A stretch of DNA of 64,000 nt from Pseudomonas jinjuensis (GCF_900103845.1 NZ_FNIJ01000022.1:34770-98769); one strand, 5' to 3'; counted from the stretch's first letter, positions 53,179 through 62,562 are shown. Program-made: numbers and translations. Notes: generated from the letters alone by a model not told the origin.

Positions 53179-54148
53179 GGCGGGTCCGTCCGGCGAAGCA
53201 GAAATAGGCGGCCACCAGAATCCACAGCAGGGCTCCGACGGCGTATTTCACCTGCGGCCCGGTGCTGGTGGTCGACGACCAGTAGCCCTCGACGAAGGCG
53301 GCGACCAACAGCAGCAGGATCACCCCGCCGACCAGCCGCACGCTGCGCGCCGCCGCCTGGCGCAGGGCTTCGACGCGGGTCAGGCGGCCGGGGGCGAGCA
53401 GCGCCCAGCCGAGCTTGAGGCCGGCGGCGCCGGCGAAGGTGACGGCCGTCAGCTCGAAGGCGCCGTGGCCGATGACGAAGGGCCAGAAGGTCTGCACGTA
53501 GCCGATCTGCGTCAGATGCCCGGCCACGGCGCCGATCATCAGCCCGTTGAACAGCAGGTAGAACAGGCTGCCGAGGCAGAACAGCAGGCCGCTGGCGAAG
53601 GTCTGGAAGGCGATGCCGATATTGTTCATCACGTAGAAGGCGAACATCTGCCAGTCGTCGCCGGTGTCGCGCTGGCCGAGCGGGCCGAGGCGCGAGCTGT
53701 CCGGCGCGTACATCGATTCCATCTCGGCGACCCGCTCGGCGCTGAGCAGGCTGTAGACCAGGTCGGGGAAGTGGTAGACCAGCCCGCCCATCAGCAGCAG
53801 GCTGCCGTAGAACAGCAGGCTGGCGAGGGCGATGCTGCGCCACTCCTCGCGCACCAGGCGCGGGAAGCCGGCGACCAGGAAGCCGAGCAGGCGCGTGCCG
53901 AGCTGGCTGCGGTGGCGGTAGAACTGCTGGTGGCCGCGCATCGCCAGTTGCTGCAGCTGGTCGATCAGGTGGCTGCTGTAGCCGCGCTCCTGGGCCAGCG
54001 CCAGTTGCTGGCAGATGCGCCGGTAGTCCGCGGCGAAATCCTCGCTGGACGCGGATTCGTCACCCTTGCCGCCTTCCAGCTGCTCCAGGCGTCGGGCGAA
54101 GCGCTTCCAGCCGGCCTGGTAGCGCTGTTCGAACAGGCTCTGTTTCAT
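53165..54148 (-). CDS. SpoIIM-type membrane protein (DUF95)
   Basis: 327 aa. The family pattern is a cytoplasmic N-terminal helical region (residues 1-100) followed by five to six transmembrane helices, with FYVMNNIGIAFQTFASGLLFCLGSLFYLLFNGLMIGAVAGHLTQIG as the SpoIIM/Stage II sporulation signature. The homologue in Bacillus acts in peptidoglycan remodelling during engulfment, but this organism does not sporulate. It overlaps the RDD gene by 4 bp. Confidence 0.9.
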   Translation of the reverse strand: MKQSLFEQRYQAGWKRFARRLEQLEGGKGDESASSEDFAADYRRICQQLALAQERGYSSHLIDQLQQLAMRGHQQFYRHRSQLGTRLLGFLVAGFPRLVREEWRSIALASLLFYGSLLLMGGLVYHFPDLVYSLLSAERVAEMESMYAPDSSRLGPLGQRDTGDDWQMFAFYVMNNIGIAFQTFASGLLFCLGSLFYLLFNGLMIGAVAGHLTQIGYVQTFWPFVIGHGAFELTAVTFAGAAGLKLGWALLAPGRLTRVEALRQAAARSVRLVGGVILLLLVAAFVEGYWSSTTSTGPQVKYAVGALLWILVAAYFCFAGRTRHAPD

Positions 54149-54885
54149 GGCTGCGCCGCTCCGCCGCCGAGCAGGCCGCGGGCGATGCCGTGGAGCCGCG
54201 TCTCGGCCTGTTCCGCGGGCACCCCCAGGGTTCCGGCGAGAATCCCGGCGAGCTCCGCGCGGCGCGCGGCGGAAAGACTGGCGCTGCGCTCGGCGAAGCC
54301 CATCAGGGCGCGCTGTTCTTCCAGGTTGAGCGGCCAGGGCGGCAGTTGCGGCGGGACTTCAGGCAGGTCCGGGCGCGTCGGCGGCGGTTCGCGGTAGACC
54401 ACCAGGGTGCCGGCGGCGAGGTCGCCGAGGCGCTTGAAATCGCGGTTGGCCAGGCAGCTGAGCAGGCCGAGGGTGTAGCCGAACGGCAGGATGTCGGCGA
54501 AGCGCAGCAGGTTGCGCAGCAGCGAGGCCGACCAGCCCACCGGGGTGCCGTCGTCGTGCACCACGCGCAGGCCCATCACCTGCTTGCCGGGCGAGCGGCC
54601 CTGGTTGAGCACTTCGAACAGCACCATGTACCACCAGGTGACGATGAAGGTCAGCAGCAGGCCGAGCCCGGTGCCGAGCTGGCCGAGGAAGGCCAGCAGC
54701 ATGAACATCGCCAGCATCAGCAGGCCGCGGATGCCCAGGTCGATGAGGTAGGCGAGGGCGCGCGGAACGATGCCGGCCGGCCGCAGGAGGAGGTCGATTC
54801 CCTCCGGGGTTTCCACGTGATACCGGGTATCCAGCAGGACTCCGTGCGGAGGGCTGTCGAGGCGTGGAGATACGGCTGCGCTCAA
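54145..54885 (-). CDS. RDD-family membrane protein, first gene of the MoxR operon
   Basis: 246 aa. The RDD signature opens with IVPRALAYLIDLGIRGLLMLAMFML (R-x-x-A-x-x-x-D) and continues GRSPGKQVMGLRVVHDDGTPVGW (K-x-x-x-G-L-R-V). Three to four transmembrane helices. The gene is the promoter-proximal member of the operon. RDD proteins are poorly characterised; some are ion or Na+/H+ transporters. Confidence 0.88.
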   Translation of the reverse strand: MSAAVSPRLDSPPHGVLLDTRYHVETPEGIDLLLRPAGIVPRALAYLIDLGIRGLLMLAMFMLLAFLGQLGTGLGLLLTFIVTWWYMVLFEVLNQGRSPGKQVMGLRVVHDDGTPVGWSASLLRNLLRFADILPFGYTLGLLSCLANRDFKRLGDLAAGTLVVYREPPPTRPDLPEVPPQLPPWPLNLEEQRALMGFAERSASLSAARRAELAGILAGTLGVPAEQAETRLHGIARGLLGGGAAQP

Positions 54886-55042
54886 GGGAGGTCGCTATCC
54901 ATAGGATGAAAGTCTGATGCTATCCAGCGGGCTGCGGCGAGGCAACCGGCCAGCGCGTGGCTTCGGGCGTGGCGCACATCGCCGGAGCGGATGCGCAGCG
55001 GCCCGATGGTAGACTGCCGCGGTCACGCAACGAGGGATCGCG

Positions 55043-56473
55043 ATGAACGCCAGCATCTTCTGGTACGACTACGAAACCACCGGCATCGATCCGCGCCGCG
55101 ACCGGCCGCTGCAGGTCGCCGGCATCCGCACCGATGAGGCGCTCAACGAGATCGGCGAGCCGCTCAACCTCTACTGCCAGCCGAGCGACGACATCCTGCC
55201 GCATCCGCTGGCCTGCCTGATCACCGGCATCGGGCCGGGGCTGCTCGCCGAGCGCGGGCTGGGCGAGGCGGAATTCATGACCCGCCTGCACGCCGAACTG
55301 GCGCGCCCCGGCACCTGCGTGGCCGGCTACAACACCCTGCGCTTCGACGACGAGGTGACGCGCTACAGCCTCTACCGCAACTTCTTCGACCCCTATGCCC
55401 GCGAATGGCAGGGCGGCAACAGCCGCTGGGACCTGATCGACCTGGTGCGCACCGCCTATGCGCTGCGCCCGGAGGGCATCGTCTGGCCGCAGCAGGATGA
55501 GCAGGTGACGCTGAAGCTGGAGCGCCTCACCGCGGCCAACGGCATCGAGCATGGCCAGGCCCACGACGCGCTGTCCGACGTGCGCGCGACCATCGCCCTG
55601 GCGCGGCTGATCCGCGAGCGCCAGCCGAAGCTCTACGACTTCCTCTACCGCCTGCGCAGCAAACAGGGCGTGCTCGACCAGGTGCGCCTGCTGCAGCCGC
55701 TGGTGCATGTTTCCGGGCGCTTCTCGGCGGCCCGGCACTATCTCTCGGTGGTGCTGCCGCTGGCCTGGCATCCGCGCAACCGCAACGCGCTGATCGTCTG
55801 CGACCTGCGCGCCGACCCGGCGCCGCTGCTGGAGCTGGACGCGGAAAGCCTGCGCAGCCGCCTGTACACCCGGCGCGACGAACTGGCCGAAGGCGAGCTG
55901 CCGGTGCCGCTGAAACTGGTGCACATCAACCGCTGCCCGGTGCTGGCGCCGCTCAACGTGCTGCGCGCGCAGGATCGTGAACGGATCGGCCTGGACCTGG
56001 ACGAATGCCGGCGCAACCAGGATGCGCTGGTGCAGGGCAAGTCGATCTGGCAGGACAAGCTGGCGCCGATATATGCGGAAGAAAGTTTCACCGCCAGCGA
56101 AGATCCCGAACAGCAGCTTTATGACGGATTTATTGGCGACCGTGACCGGCGCTTGTGCGAGCAGGTTCGTCTGAGCGATCCGCAGCGATTGGCCAAAGAG
56201 CAATGGCCATTCGATGATCCGCGCCTCCCGGAACTGTTGTTCCGATATCGGGCACGGAATTTTCCGGAAACTTTGACCCCACTGGAACAGGAGCAGTGGC
56301 GGAATTTCTGCCGGCAACGCCTGAGTTCCGCGGAATTCGGCGCGCCTAATACCCTGGCGAACTTCGAAGAGGCATTGGCGGCGCAGCTGGCGCAGAGCAC
56401 GCCGGAAAATCGCGCTTTGCTGGAAGAATGGCGGGGACATGCGCAGCAATTGCGCCAGCGTTATTCGCTGTAA
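55043..56473 (+). CDS. sbcB: Exodeoxyribonuclease I SbcB
   Basis: 476 aa, 3'-5' single-strand DNA exonuclease of the DEDDh type. The first acidic pair is in FWYDYETTGIDPRRD (Asp9, Glu11); the ExoII segment is VAGYNTLRFDDEVTRYSLYRNFFDPYAREW; the ExoIII His/Asp are in NGIEHGQAHDALSDVRATIALA. The SH3-like and C-terminal exonuclease I domains follow. The 3' part, from about 56090, uses noticeably more AT-rich codons than the rest of the gene. A strong terminator follows. Confidence 0.96.
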   Translation: MNASIFWYDYETTGIDPRRDRPLQVAGIRTDEALNEIGEPLNLYCQPSDDILPHPLACLITGIGPGLLAERGLGEAEFMTRLHAELARPGTCVAGYNTLRFDDEVTRYSLYRNFFDPYAREWQGGNSRWDLIDLVRTAYALRPEGIVWPQQDEQVTLKLERLTAANGIEHGQAHDALSDVRATIALARLIRERQPKLYDFLYRLRSKQGVLDQVRLLQPLVHVSGRFSAARHYLSVVLPLAWHPRNRNALIVCDLRADPAPLLELDAESLRSRLYTRRDELAEGELPVPLKLVHINRCPVLAPLNVLRAQDRERIGLDLDECRRNQDALVQGKSIWQDKLAPIYAEESFTASEDPEQQLYDGFIGDRDRRLCEQVRLSDPQRLAKEQWPFDDPRLPELLFRYRARNFPETLTPLEQEQWRNFCRQRLSSAEFGAPNTLANFEEALAAQLAQSTPENRALLEEWRGHAQQLRQRYSL

Positions 56474-56498
56474 CCGGCCGGAATATTTCAGCAGGAAA

Positions 56499-56530
56499 TA
56501 AAAAACGCCAGCTTTGGCTGGCGTTTTTTA
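56499..56530. terminator. Terminator between sbcB and mvaT (two-way)
   Basis: AAAAAACGCCAGC-TTTG-GCTGGCGTTTTTTA: a perfect stem with A- and T-runs on both sides, 25 bp after the sbcB stop. The remaining bases up to mvaT (56531-56665) show no gene. Confidence 0.9.
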
Positions 56531-56665
56531 TTGGCGGGGCGGAGCCGGTACTGCTGGAAAACTGCGCTGGCTTCGCTACGTCGGGAACATCGGGCTTGCA
56601 ATCGTTCGTGCGGCCGGATCGCCTGCGGCCGCTCTGCCGTCCCGCTCCACCCTCTGGCGCGCCGC

Positions 56666-57040
56666 TCAGCCGAGCAGGGTCGCCCAGCTTTCCACTTCCT
56701 CGGCGCCCCACTTGGCTTTCCATTCCTTGAGCGTCTTGTGGTTGCCGCCCTTGGTTTCGATGGTTTCGCCGGTATGCGGGTTCTTGTACTGCTTGACCTT
56801 GCGCGCACGCTTGCTGCCGGTGGTTTTTGCGGTACGGGGCGATTTACTGAGTTTCGCGTCCGGATCGAGCAGGGCAATGATGTCGCGCAGGGACTTCGAG
56901 TAGCTGCCCATGAGAGCGCGGAGTTTCTCTTCGAACTCCAGCTCTTTTTTCAGCTTGTCGTCCTGTTCGAGGGACTTCAGGCGCTGTTGAAGTTCCTTGA
57001 TGGCTTCTTCCGTAGCGCGGTATTCGTTGATGAGTGACAT
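56666..57040 (-). CDS. mvaT: H-NS-family xenogeneic silencer MvaT
   Basis: 124 aa. The N-terminal coiled coil (MSLINEYRATEEAIKELQQRLKSLEQDDKLKKELEFEEKL) drives oligomerisation. The C-terminal AT-pincer DNA-binding domain is YKNPHTGETIETKGGNHKTLKEWKAKWG, with the conserved Gly-Gly-Asn-His loop that enters the minor groove. MvaT silences AT-rich DNA and virulence or prophage genes. Its own upstream region (57041-57200) is the most AT-rich stretch of the area, which fits autoregulation. Confidence 0.96.
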   Translation of the reverse strand: MSLINEYRATEEAIKELQQRLKSLEQDDKLKKELEFEEKLRALMGSYSKSLRDIIALLDPDAKLSKSPRTAKTTGSKRARKVKQYKNPHTGETIETKGGNHKTLKEWKAKWGAEEVESWATLLG

Positions 57041-57230
57041 GTCGGGATACCTTGTCTCGCTGTTGCGCAGTGATAGTTTTTGTGTAGCAACAATAATAGT
57101 CAGCGGGAATCCCCAAGTAAACTACATGAGCAAGACTTGTCGACACTTTGCTCATTGCAAATTAATTATTCAGCGCCGTTTCGCTGCCTGAAATTTGCCG
57201 CCGGCGATTTGGATACTCGTCGGTCAGCGT
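57041..57230. promoter_or_regulatory. AT-rich mvaT upstream region
   Basis: Runs such as GATAGTTTTTGTGTAGC, CAACAATAATAG and CAAATTAATTATTC stand out from the roughly two-thirds GC background. H-NS/MvaT proteins bind flexible AT-rich DNA with TpA steps, so this is a likely MvaT auto-binding region. No ORF is supported here. Confidence 0.5.
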
Positions 57231-57301
57231 GGCGGAAGGCTGAACTTTTCCCGGCCAGTCGCTAGAATGGCGGCCTTCGCGAAGTATCTGGAGTACACCC
57301 C

Positions 57302-58153
57302 ATGCGCACTTTCCGACTGGTGATCGCCTGTCCCGACGGGGTAGGCATCGTCGCCAAGGTGAGTAATTTCCTGGCCACTTACAACGGCTGGATCACCGAG
57401 GCCAGTCATCATTCCGATAACGACAACGGCTGGTTCTTCATGCGCCATGAAATCCGCGCCGATTCCCTGCCGTTCGACCTCGACGTGTTCCGCCAGGCCT
57501 TCGCCCCGATCGCCCGCGAATTCTCCATGGAATGGCGCATCACCGATTCCGCGGTGAAGAAGCGCGTGGTGCTGATGGCCAGCCGCGAATCGCACTGCCT
57601 GGCCGACCTGCTGCACCGCTGGCACAGCGGCGAGCTGGATTGCGAGATTCCCTGCGTGATCGCCAACCACGACGACCTGCGCAGCATGGTGGAGTGGCAT
57701 GGCATTCCGTACTTCCACGTGCCGGTCGACCCGAAGGACAAGCAGCCGGCCTTCGCCGAGGTTTCCCGCCTGATCGACGAGCACCGGGCCGACAACATAG
57801 TGCTGGCGCGCTACATGCAAATCCTGCCGCCGGACCTGTGCCAGAAGTACCGCCACCAGGTGATCAACATCCACCACAGCTTCCTGCCCTCGTTCATCGG
57901 CGCCAAGCCTTACCACCAGGCTTCGCTGCGCGGCGTGAAGCTGATCGGCGCCACCTGTCACTACGTGACCGAGGAACTCGACGCCGGCCCCATCATCGAG
58001 CAGGACGTGGTGCGCGTTACCCATCGCGACAACGTCGAGGAGATGGTGCGCCTCGGCAAGGACGTGGAGAAGATGGTGCTGGCCCGCGGCCTGCGCTACC
58101 ACCTGGAAGACCGCGTGCTGGTGCACGACAACAAGACCGTGGTGTTCGACTGA
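57302..58153 (+). CDS. purU: Formyltetrahydrofolate deformylase PurU
   Basis: 283 aa. An N-terminal ACT domain (MRTFRLVIACPDGVGIVAKVSNFLATYNGWITEASHHSDNDNGWFFMRHEI) precedes the formyltransferase-fold hydrolase domain with VINIHHSFLPSFIGAKPYHQASLRGVKLIGATCHYVTEELDAGPIIEQD; the Asn, His and Asp of the active site are in this stretch. PurU hydrolyses 10-formyl-THF to formate and THF, balancing one-carbon pools. Pseudomonads usually carry several paralogues; this corresponds to PurU1 by position. Confidence 0.93.
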   Translation: MRTFRLVIACPDGVGIVAKVSNFLATYNGWITEASHHSDNDNGWFFMRHEIRADSLPFDLDVFRQAFAPIAREFSMEWRITDSAVKKRVVLMASRESHCLADLLHRWHSGELDCEIPCVIANHDDLRSMVEWHGIPYFHVPVDPKDKQPAFAEVSRLIDEHRADNIVLARYMQILPPDLCQKYRHQVINIHHSFLPSFIGAKPYHQASLRGVKLIGATCHYVTEELDAGPIIEQDVVRVTHRDNVEEMVRLGKDVEKMVLARGLRYHLEDRVLVHDNKTVVFD

Positions 58154-58190
58154 TCCTCGCGGTCGGTCGATCTCGCAGGAGGAACCGGCC

Positions 58191-58364
58191 ATGAGCGACC
58201 CGAAATCCCCCGGCACCGCCATCCCGCCGCCGACCCTCGGCGAGGGCTGCACGGCGCGCTACGACATCGATGCGCTGGGCGAGGAGGACGGCACCGAGTT
58301 TCCCGGTGCCGCCGAGCTCTGGGAGCGGTTGCACCCGGAAGGCGCGGAAGACGATGAGCAGTGA
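58191..58364 (+). CDS. 57-aa acidic ORF downstream of purU
   Basis: A short ORF with a strong ribosome site (CAGGAGGAACCGGCC then ATG) starts 37 bp after purU. The protein begins MSDPKSPGTAIPPPTLGEG and is acidic (Asp/Glu-rich) towards the C-terminus, with one Cys and one Trp. Third codon positions are strongly G/C, like the neighbouring genes. No family is recognised. It is probably co-transcribed with purU. Confidence 0.6.
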   Translation: MSDPKSPGTAIPPPTLGEGCTARYDIDALGEEDGTEFPGAAELWERLHPEGAEDDEQ

Positions 58365-58697
58365 CGCAGGGCGAATGAAGCGGAACGCTTCATGCGCCGA
58401 TCAGCCATGCGCCGGGGCTGCGTTTTGCGCCGTCGACGTGGTTCTGGTCGCGGGCATGGCCCGCTCCTACAAGGGCGGTGCCTTCCTGTAGGAGCAACTG
58501 TCTTGGTATCTCAGCGCATTTTTGTTCGCGAGCAAGCTCGCTCCTACGGGTGAAGCTTGGCCCCGGCCGCAGCCGGTAGGGCGGGTGCAACCCGCCGATT
58601 CTGGTGCGAAATTACCGGCGGGTTTCACCCGCCCTAGGTCCAACCGTTATTTCAGTGCGCATGGGTAAACCTGTAGGAGCGGGCCATGCCCGCGATC
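58365..58697. repeat. Composite repeat cluster before the UPF0104 gene
   Basis: In order: a half GAAGCGGAACGCTTC unit (58365-58397), an inverted GCGGGCATGGCCCGCTCC element (58448-58470), an inverted GCGAGCAAGCTCGCTCCTAC element (58524-58549), a full GTAGGGCGGGTGCAACCCGC...CACCCGCCCTAGG unit (58576-58637), and GTAGGAGCGGGCCATGCCCG (58671-58695). Four different repeat families share one 330-bp gap. No gene is present. Confidence 0.8.
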
Positions 58698-58714
58698 CGG
58701 CGGACGATGAATCG

Positions 58715-59710
58715 CTACCCCTGCCGCGCGCCGATCAGCTTCTTCAGCAATGGCCGCCCCGCCAGCAGGGCGAATACCGGTCCGCCGGCGACCAGGTAGA
58801 AGTAATAGGTCACCACCCGCCAGATCAGGATCGCTGCCGCCGCGGTGGGCTTGCCCACCAGCGGGCTGAGCAGCGCCGCGGAGGTCAGTTCGGTGCCGCC
58901 CGCGCCGCCGGGCAGCAGCGTGGCGAGGCCGGCGGCCAGGGACAGCAGCTGGATGAGGAAGGTCCAGGCCCAGTGCAGGTCCACCCCCAGGGCGCGCAGG
59001 GTCAGGTAGAGCACGCTGAAGCGCAGTGTCCAGTGGCAGCTGGTCAGGGTGAACACCAGCAGCAGGGTGCGCTTGGGCTGGCGCAGGCCGGCGGCCAGGG
59101 TGTCGCGGAAGTGCAGGAGCTTGCGGCTCCAGCGCAGGCGTTTGTGCGGCGCCACCTGCAGGCGGTGCAGCAGCCGGCCGTTGAAGCGGATCAGCTGGCG
59201 CTGGAAGCAGGCGAGCAGGATCACGCCGGTCAGCAGGCTGCCGAGGAACAGCGCGCTGAACGCCAGCGAACCTTCCATGTCGGGGCTTGCCGCGTGGGAC
59301 AGCGCGTAGCAGAGCACGCCGATCAGCGCGCAGAGGAAGAACAGCAGGTCGCTCAACTGGTCCATGGCGAAGATCGCGCTGCTCTGCGCCGGGCGCATGC
59401 CCCGCCGCGCCAGCAGGGCCATCAGCGTCAGCGGCCCGCCGGTGCCGCCGGGGGTGGCGTAGAAGGCGAATTCGGAGGCCATGACGATGCCGACCGAATG
59501 CGCCGGGCCGATCCGGCCCGCGCGCCCGGCCAGCAGCACGCGCAGCTTCAGCGCATTGATCATCCAGCACAGCAGGATCATGCCGAGCATCAGCAGCAGG
59601 ATGTCGGGCGGAAAGTGGGCGAGCTGTTCCAGCATCTGCCGGCCGCCGAGGAACAGCGGCACGGCCGATGCGGCGAGGAGTCCGCCGAGCAGCCACCAGG
59701 CACGCTTCAT
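58715..59710 (-). CDS. UPF0104/LPG-synthase-like membrane protein
   Basis: 331 aa from ATG at 59710 (GGGAGCCCGTCG upstream), dropping an unlikely 33-residue extension. Eight or so transmembrane helices are predicted. The family hallmark is LLSLAAGLATLLPGGAGGTELTSAALL near residue 250, plus ASEFAFYATPGGTGGPLTLMALLARRG near 95. These helices form the flippase-like part of lysylphosphatidylglycerol synthases (MprF), without the synthase domain. Function unknown; a lipid-transport role is possible. The PAO1 region I compare with does not, to my memory, have this gene next to uraA. Confidence 0.82.
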   Translation of the reverse strand: MKRAWWLLGGLLAASAVPLFLGGRQMLEQLAHFPPDILLLMLGMILLCWMINALKLRVLLAGRAGRIGPAHSVGIVMASEFAFYATPGGTGGPLTLMALLARRGMRPAQSSAIFAMDQLSDLLFFLCALIGVLCYALSHAASPDMEGSLAFSALFLGSLLTGVILLACFQRQLIRFNGRLLHRLQVAPHKRLRWSRKLLHFRDTLAAGLRQPKRTLLLVFTLTSCHWTLRFSVLYLTLRALGVDLHWAWTFLIQLLSLAAGLATLLPGGAGGTELTSAALLSPLVGKPTAAAAILIWRVVTYYFYLVAGGPVFALLAGRPLLKKLIGARQG

Positions 59711-59852
59711 CGACGGGCTCCCGGTGGCGCCAGGGCGGCGCCGGTATGCAGGAAAATTGCGCTTTCCATTCAGTGTGGACCGTTGCAGCAGGCGGGTGTT
59801 CGCCGTCATTCGCCGGCGGCCCCGGCATCTGCCGGGCCGCCCGCGAGCGGGC

Positions 59853-61142
59853 TCATTCCGCTTCTTCGGCGCCGCCTTCTTCCTTCAGCGCCTTGTTTTC
59901 CCAGCCGTCCTCGCCGGGCAGGATGAAGTTGAGCAGGATCGCCACGATGGCGCACAGGGCGATGCCCTTCAGGCCGAAGTCGTCCGGGCCGGTGCCGGTG
60001 CCGATCAGCACGCCGCCGATGCCGAACACCAGGGTCACCGAGACGATGCACAGGTTGCGCGCCTGGGACAGGTCGACCTTGTGGCGGATCAGGGTGTTCA
60101 TGCCCACCGAGGCGATGGTGCCGAACAGCAGGCAGAGGATGCCGCCCATCACCGGCACCGGGATGCTCTGCAGGATGGCGCCGAACTTGCCGACGAAGGC
60201 CAGGCTGATGGCGAAGACCGCTGCCCAGGTCATGATCTTCGGGTTGTAGTTCTTGGTCAGCATCACCGCGCCGGTGACTTCCGCGTAGGTGGTGTTCGGC
60301 GGGCCGCCGAACAGGCCGGCGGCGGAGGTGGCGATACCGTCGCCGAGCAGGGTGCGGTGCAGGCCCGGAGTCTTCAGGTAGTTCTTGCCGGTCACGCCGC
60401 CAATGGCGATCACCCCGCCGATGTGCTCGATGGCCGGCGCCAGGGCCACCGGGACGATGAACAGGATCGCCTGCAGGTTGAACTCCGGGGCGGTGAAGGC
60501 CGGCAGTTCCAGCCAGGGCGCGGCGAGGATCTTCGCGGTGTCGACCACGCCGAAGGCGAAGGACAGCGCGTAGCCCACCAGCACCCCGGAAATGATCGGC
60601 ACCAGGCGCAGCATGCCGCGGGCGAACACGGCGACGATCAGGGTGGTGACCAGCGCCGGCATGGAAATCATCATCGCCGTGCCGTAGGGGATCAGCTCGG
60701 TGCCGTCGCCGGACTTGCCCATCGCCATGTTGGCGGCGATCGGCGCCATCGCCAGGCCGATGGAGATGATCACCGGGCCGATCACCACCGGCGGCAGCAG
60801 GCGGTCGATGAAGCCGGTGCCCTTGATCTTCACCGCCAGGCCGAGAAAGGTGTAGACGAAGCCCGCGGCGACCACCCCGCCCATGGTCGCGGCCAGGCCG
60901 AACTGGCCCTTGGCGAGGATGATCGGGGTGATGAAGGCGAAGCTCGACGCCAGGAACACCGGGACCTGGCGGCCGGTCACCAGCTGGAACATGAGGGTGC
61001 CGAAACCGGCGGTGAACAGTGCGACGTTCGGGTCCAGCCCGGTGATCAGCGGCATCAGCACCAGCGCGCCGAAGGCCACGAAGAGCATCTGTGCGCCGGA
61101 GATGACCTGCCGCCAGAGCGGGTCCTTGAATTCGTCGGCCAT
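59853..61142 (-). CDS. uraA: Uracil permease UraA
   Basis: 429 aa NCS2/nucleobase-ascorbate transporter with about 14 membrane segments. Signature segments: GLDPNVALFTAGFGTLMFQLVTGRQVPVFLASSFAFI, VIGPVIISIGLAMAPIAANMAMG, and VALAPAIEHIGGVIAIGGVTGKNYLKTPGLHRTLLGDGIATSAAGLFGGPPNTTYAEVTGAV. The Glu in the AIEHIG stretch is the proton/substrate residue of UraA. The gene is 3 bp downstream of upp, so import and phosphoribosylation of uracil are co-expressed. Confidence 0.95.
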   Translation of the reverse strand: MADEFKDPLWRQVISGAQMLFVAFGALVLMPLITGLDPNVALFTAGFGTLMFQLVTGRQVPVFLASSFAFITPIILAKGQFGLAATMGGVVAAGFVYTFLGLAVKIKGTGFIDRLLPPVVIGPVIISIGLAMAPIAANMAMGKSGDGTELIPYGTAMMISMPALVTTLIVAVFARGMLRLVPIISGVLVGYALSFAFGVVDTAKILAAPWLELPAFTAPEFNLQAILFIVPVALAPAIEHIGGVIAIGGVTGKNYLKTPGLHRTLLGDGIATSAAGLFGGPPNTTYAEVTGAVMLTKNYNPKIMTWAAVFAISLAFVGKFGAILQSIPVPVMGGILCLLFGTIASVGMNTLIRHKVDLSQARNLCIVSVTLVFGIGGVLIGTGTGPDDFGLKGIALCAIVAILLNFILPGEDGWENKALKEEGGAEEAE

Positions 61143-61145
61143 GAA

Positions 61146-61784
61146 TCAGTTGTCCTTCTGCTTGGTGCCGAAGATCTTGTCGCCGGCATCGCCCAGGCCG
61201 GGGATGATGTAGCCGTGCTCGTTCAGGCACAGGTCGACGGACGCGGTGTAGATGGTGACGTCCGGGTGGGCGCCGGTGACCGCCTTGATGCCTTCCGGCG
61301 CGGCGACCAGCACCATGGCGCGGATATCCCTGCAGCCGGCCTTCTTCAGCAGGTCGATGGTGGCGACCATGGAGCCGCCGGTGGCCAGCATCGGGTCGAT
61401 GATCAGCGCCCGCCGCTCGACGATTTCCGGTGCCAGTTTCTCCAGGTAGGTGTGCGCTTCGAGGGTTTCCTCGTTGCGCGCGACGCCCACCGCGCTGACC
61501 TTGGCGCCGGGGATCAGGCTGAGCACGCCGTCGAGCATGCCGATGCCGGCGCGCAGGATCGGCACCACGGTGATCTTCTTGCCGGCGATCTTCTCCACCT
61601 GCACCGCGCCGGCCCAGCCTTCGATCTCGTAGCTTTCCAGCGGCAGGTCCTTGGTCGCCTCGTAGGTCAGCAGGGCGCCGATTTCCTGGGCCAGCTCGCG
61701 AAAATTCTTGGTGCTGATGTCATGGCGACGCATCAGGCCGATCTTGTGACGGATCAGGGGATGACGAATCTCGAGGACGGGCAT
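61146..61784 (-). CDS. upp: Uracil phosphoribosyltransferase Upp
   Basis: 212 aa. Converts uracil and PRPP to [53 protein letters not shown] is the standard N-terminus; the PRPP loop is [24 protein letters not shown]; the uracil-binding C-terminus [18 protein letters not shown] is intact. It is divergent from hpt, with about 150 bp between starts. Confidence 0.97.
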   Translation of the reverse strand: MPVLEIRHPLIRHKIGLMRRHDISTKNFRELAQEIGALLTYEATKDLPLESYEIEGWAGAVQVEKIAGKKITVVPILRAGIGMLDGVLSLIPGAKVSAVGVARNEETLEAHTYLEKLAPEIVERRALIIDPMLATGGSMVATIDLLKKAGCRDIRAMVLVAAPEGIKAVTGAHPDVTIYTASVDLCLNEHGYIIPGLGDAGDKIFGTKQKDN

Positions 61785-61936
61785 GGGATGGGGTCTCCGG
61801 CGGGCTGGAAAAAAAGTGCGGTAGCGTAATGCATCCTAGTCATGTTGGGCGATGATTGTGCTGAACATTCGTCCGCCGGCACTTGCTCCATGGCAGGCAT
61901 GCCGGTAAGTTTGCGCACTTTTTCGGGAGAGCCCCC

Positions 61937-62494
61937 ATGTCCGCCGATCTCGCGCACATCCGCCAAGTCATGGCCGAAGCCGATTGCCTGTACAACGAAG
62001 CCGAGGTGGAGGCCGCGATCGGCCGCGTCGCCGAGGCCATCAACGGCGAACTGGCCGAGAGCAACCCGGTAGTCTTCTGCGTGATGAACGGCGGCCTGAT
62101 CTTCTCCGGCAAGCTGCTGCCGAAGCTGAACTTCCCGCTGGAAGCCTCCTACCTGCACGCCACCCGCTACCGCAACGAGACCACCGGCGGCGAGCTGTTC
62201 TGGAAGGCCAAGCCGGAGGTTTCCTTCATCGACCGCGATGTGCTGATCATCGACGACATTCTCGACGAGGGTCACACCCTGTCCGCGATCATCGACTTCT
62301 GCCGCCACGCCGGTGCGCGCCGCGTGCACACCGCGGTGCTGATCGACAAGGACCACGACCGCAAGGCGCGTCCGGACCTGAAGGCCGACTACGTCGGGCT
62401 GTCCTGCATCGACCGCTACATCTTCGGCTACGGCATGGACTACAAGGGCTACTGGCGCAACGCGCCGGGCATCTACGCGGTCAAGGGGCTCTGA
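61937..62494 (+). CDS. hpt: Hypoxanthine-guanine phosphoribosyltransferase
   Basis: 185 aa from ATG at 61937, after GGGAGAGCCCCC; the frame is open further upstream but without support. The PRPP-binding motif is DVLIIDDILDEGHTLSAIIDF (two adjacent Asp). VVFCVMNGGLIFSGKLL and KADYVGLSCIDRYIFGYGMDYKGYWRNAPGIYAV are typical of the hypoxanthine-guanine enzymes of Pseudomonas. The gene salvages purines and lies beside the pyrimidine salvage pair. Confidence 0.95.
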   Translation: MSADLAHIRQVMAEADCLYNEAEVEAAIGRVAEAINGELAESNPVVFCVMNGGLIFSGKLLPKLNFPLEASYLHATRYRNETTGGELFWKAKPEVSFIDRDVLIIDDILDEGHTLSAIIDFCRHAGARRVHTAVLIDKDHDRKARPDLKADYVGLSCIDRYIFGYGMDYKGYWRNAPGIYAVKGL

Positions 62495-62562
62495 GCAGCC
62501 CGTCGTCGCCGCTCCGCGAAGCCCGTGCTAGAGTGCCCGGCCCCACTTCGCGGAGCCTGATG

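Noticed and set aside
54920..56449. 509-aa open frame opposite sbcB
   Set aside because: Shadow of sbcB, whose DEDDh motifs are intact.
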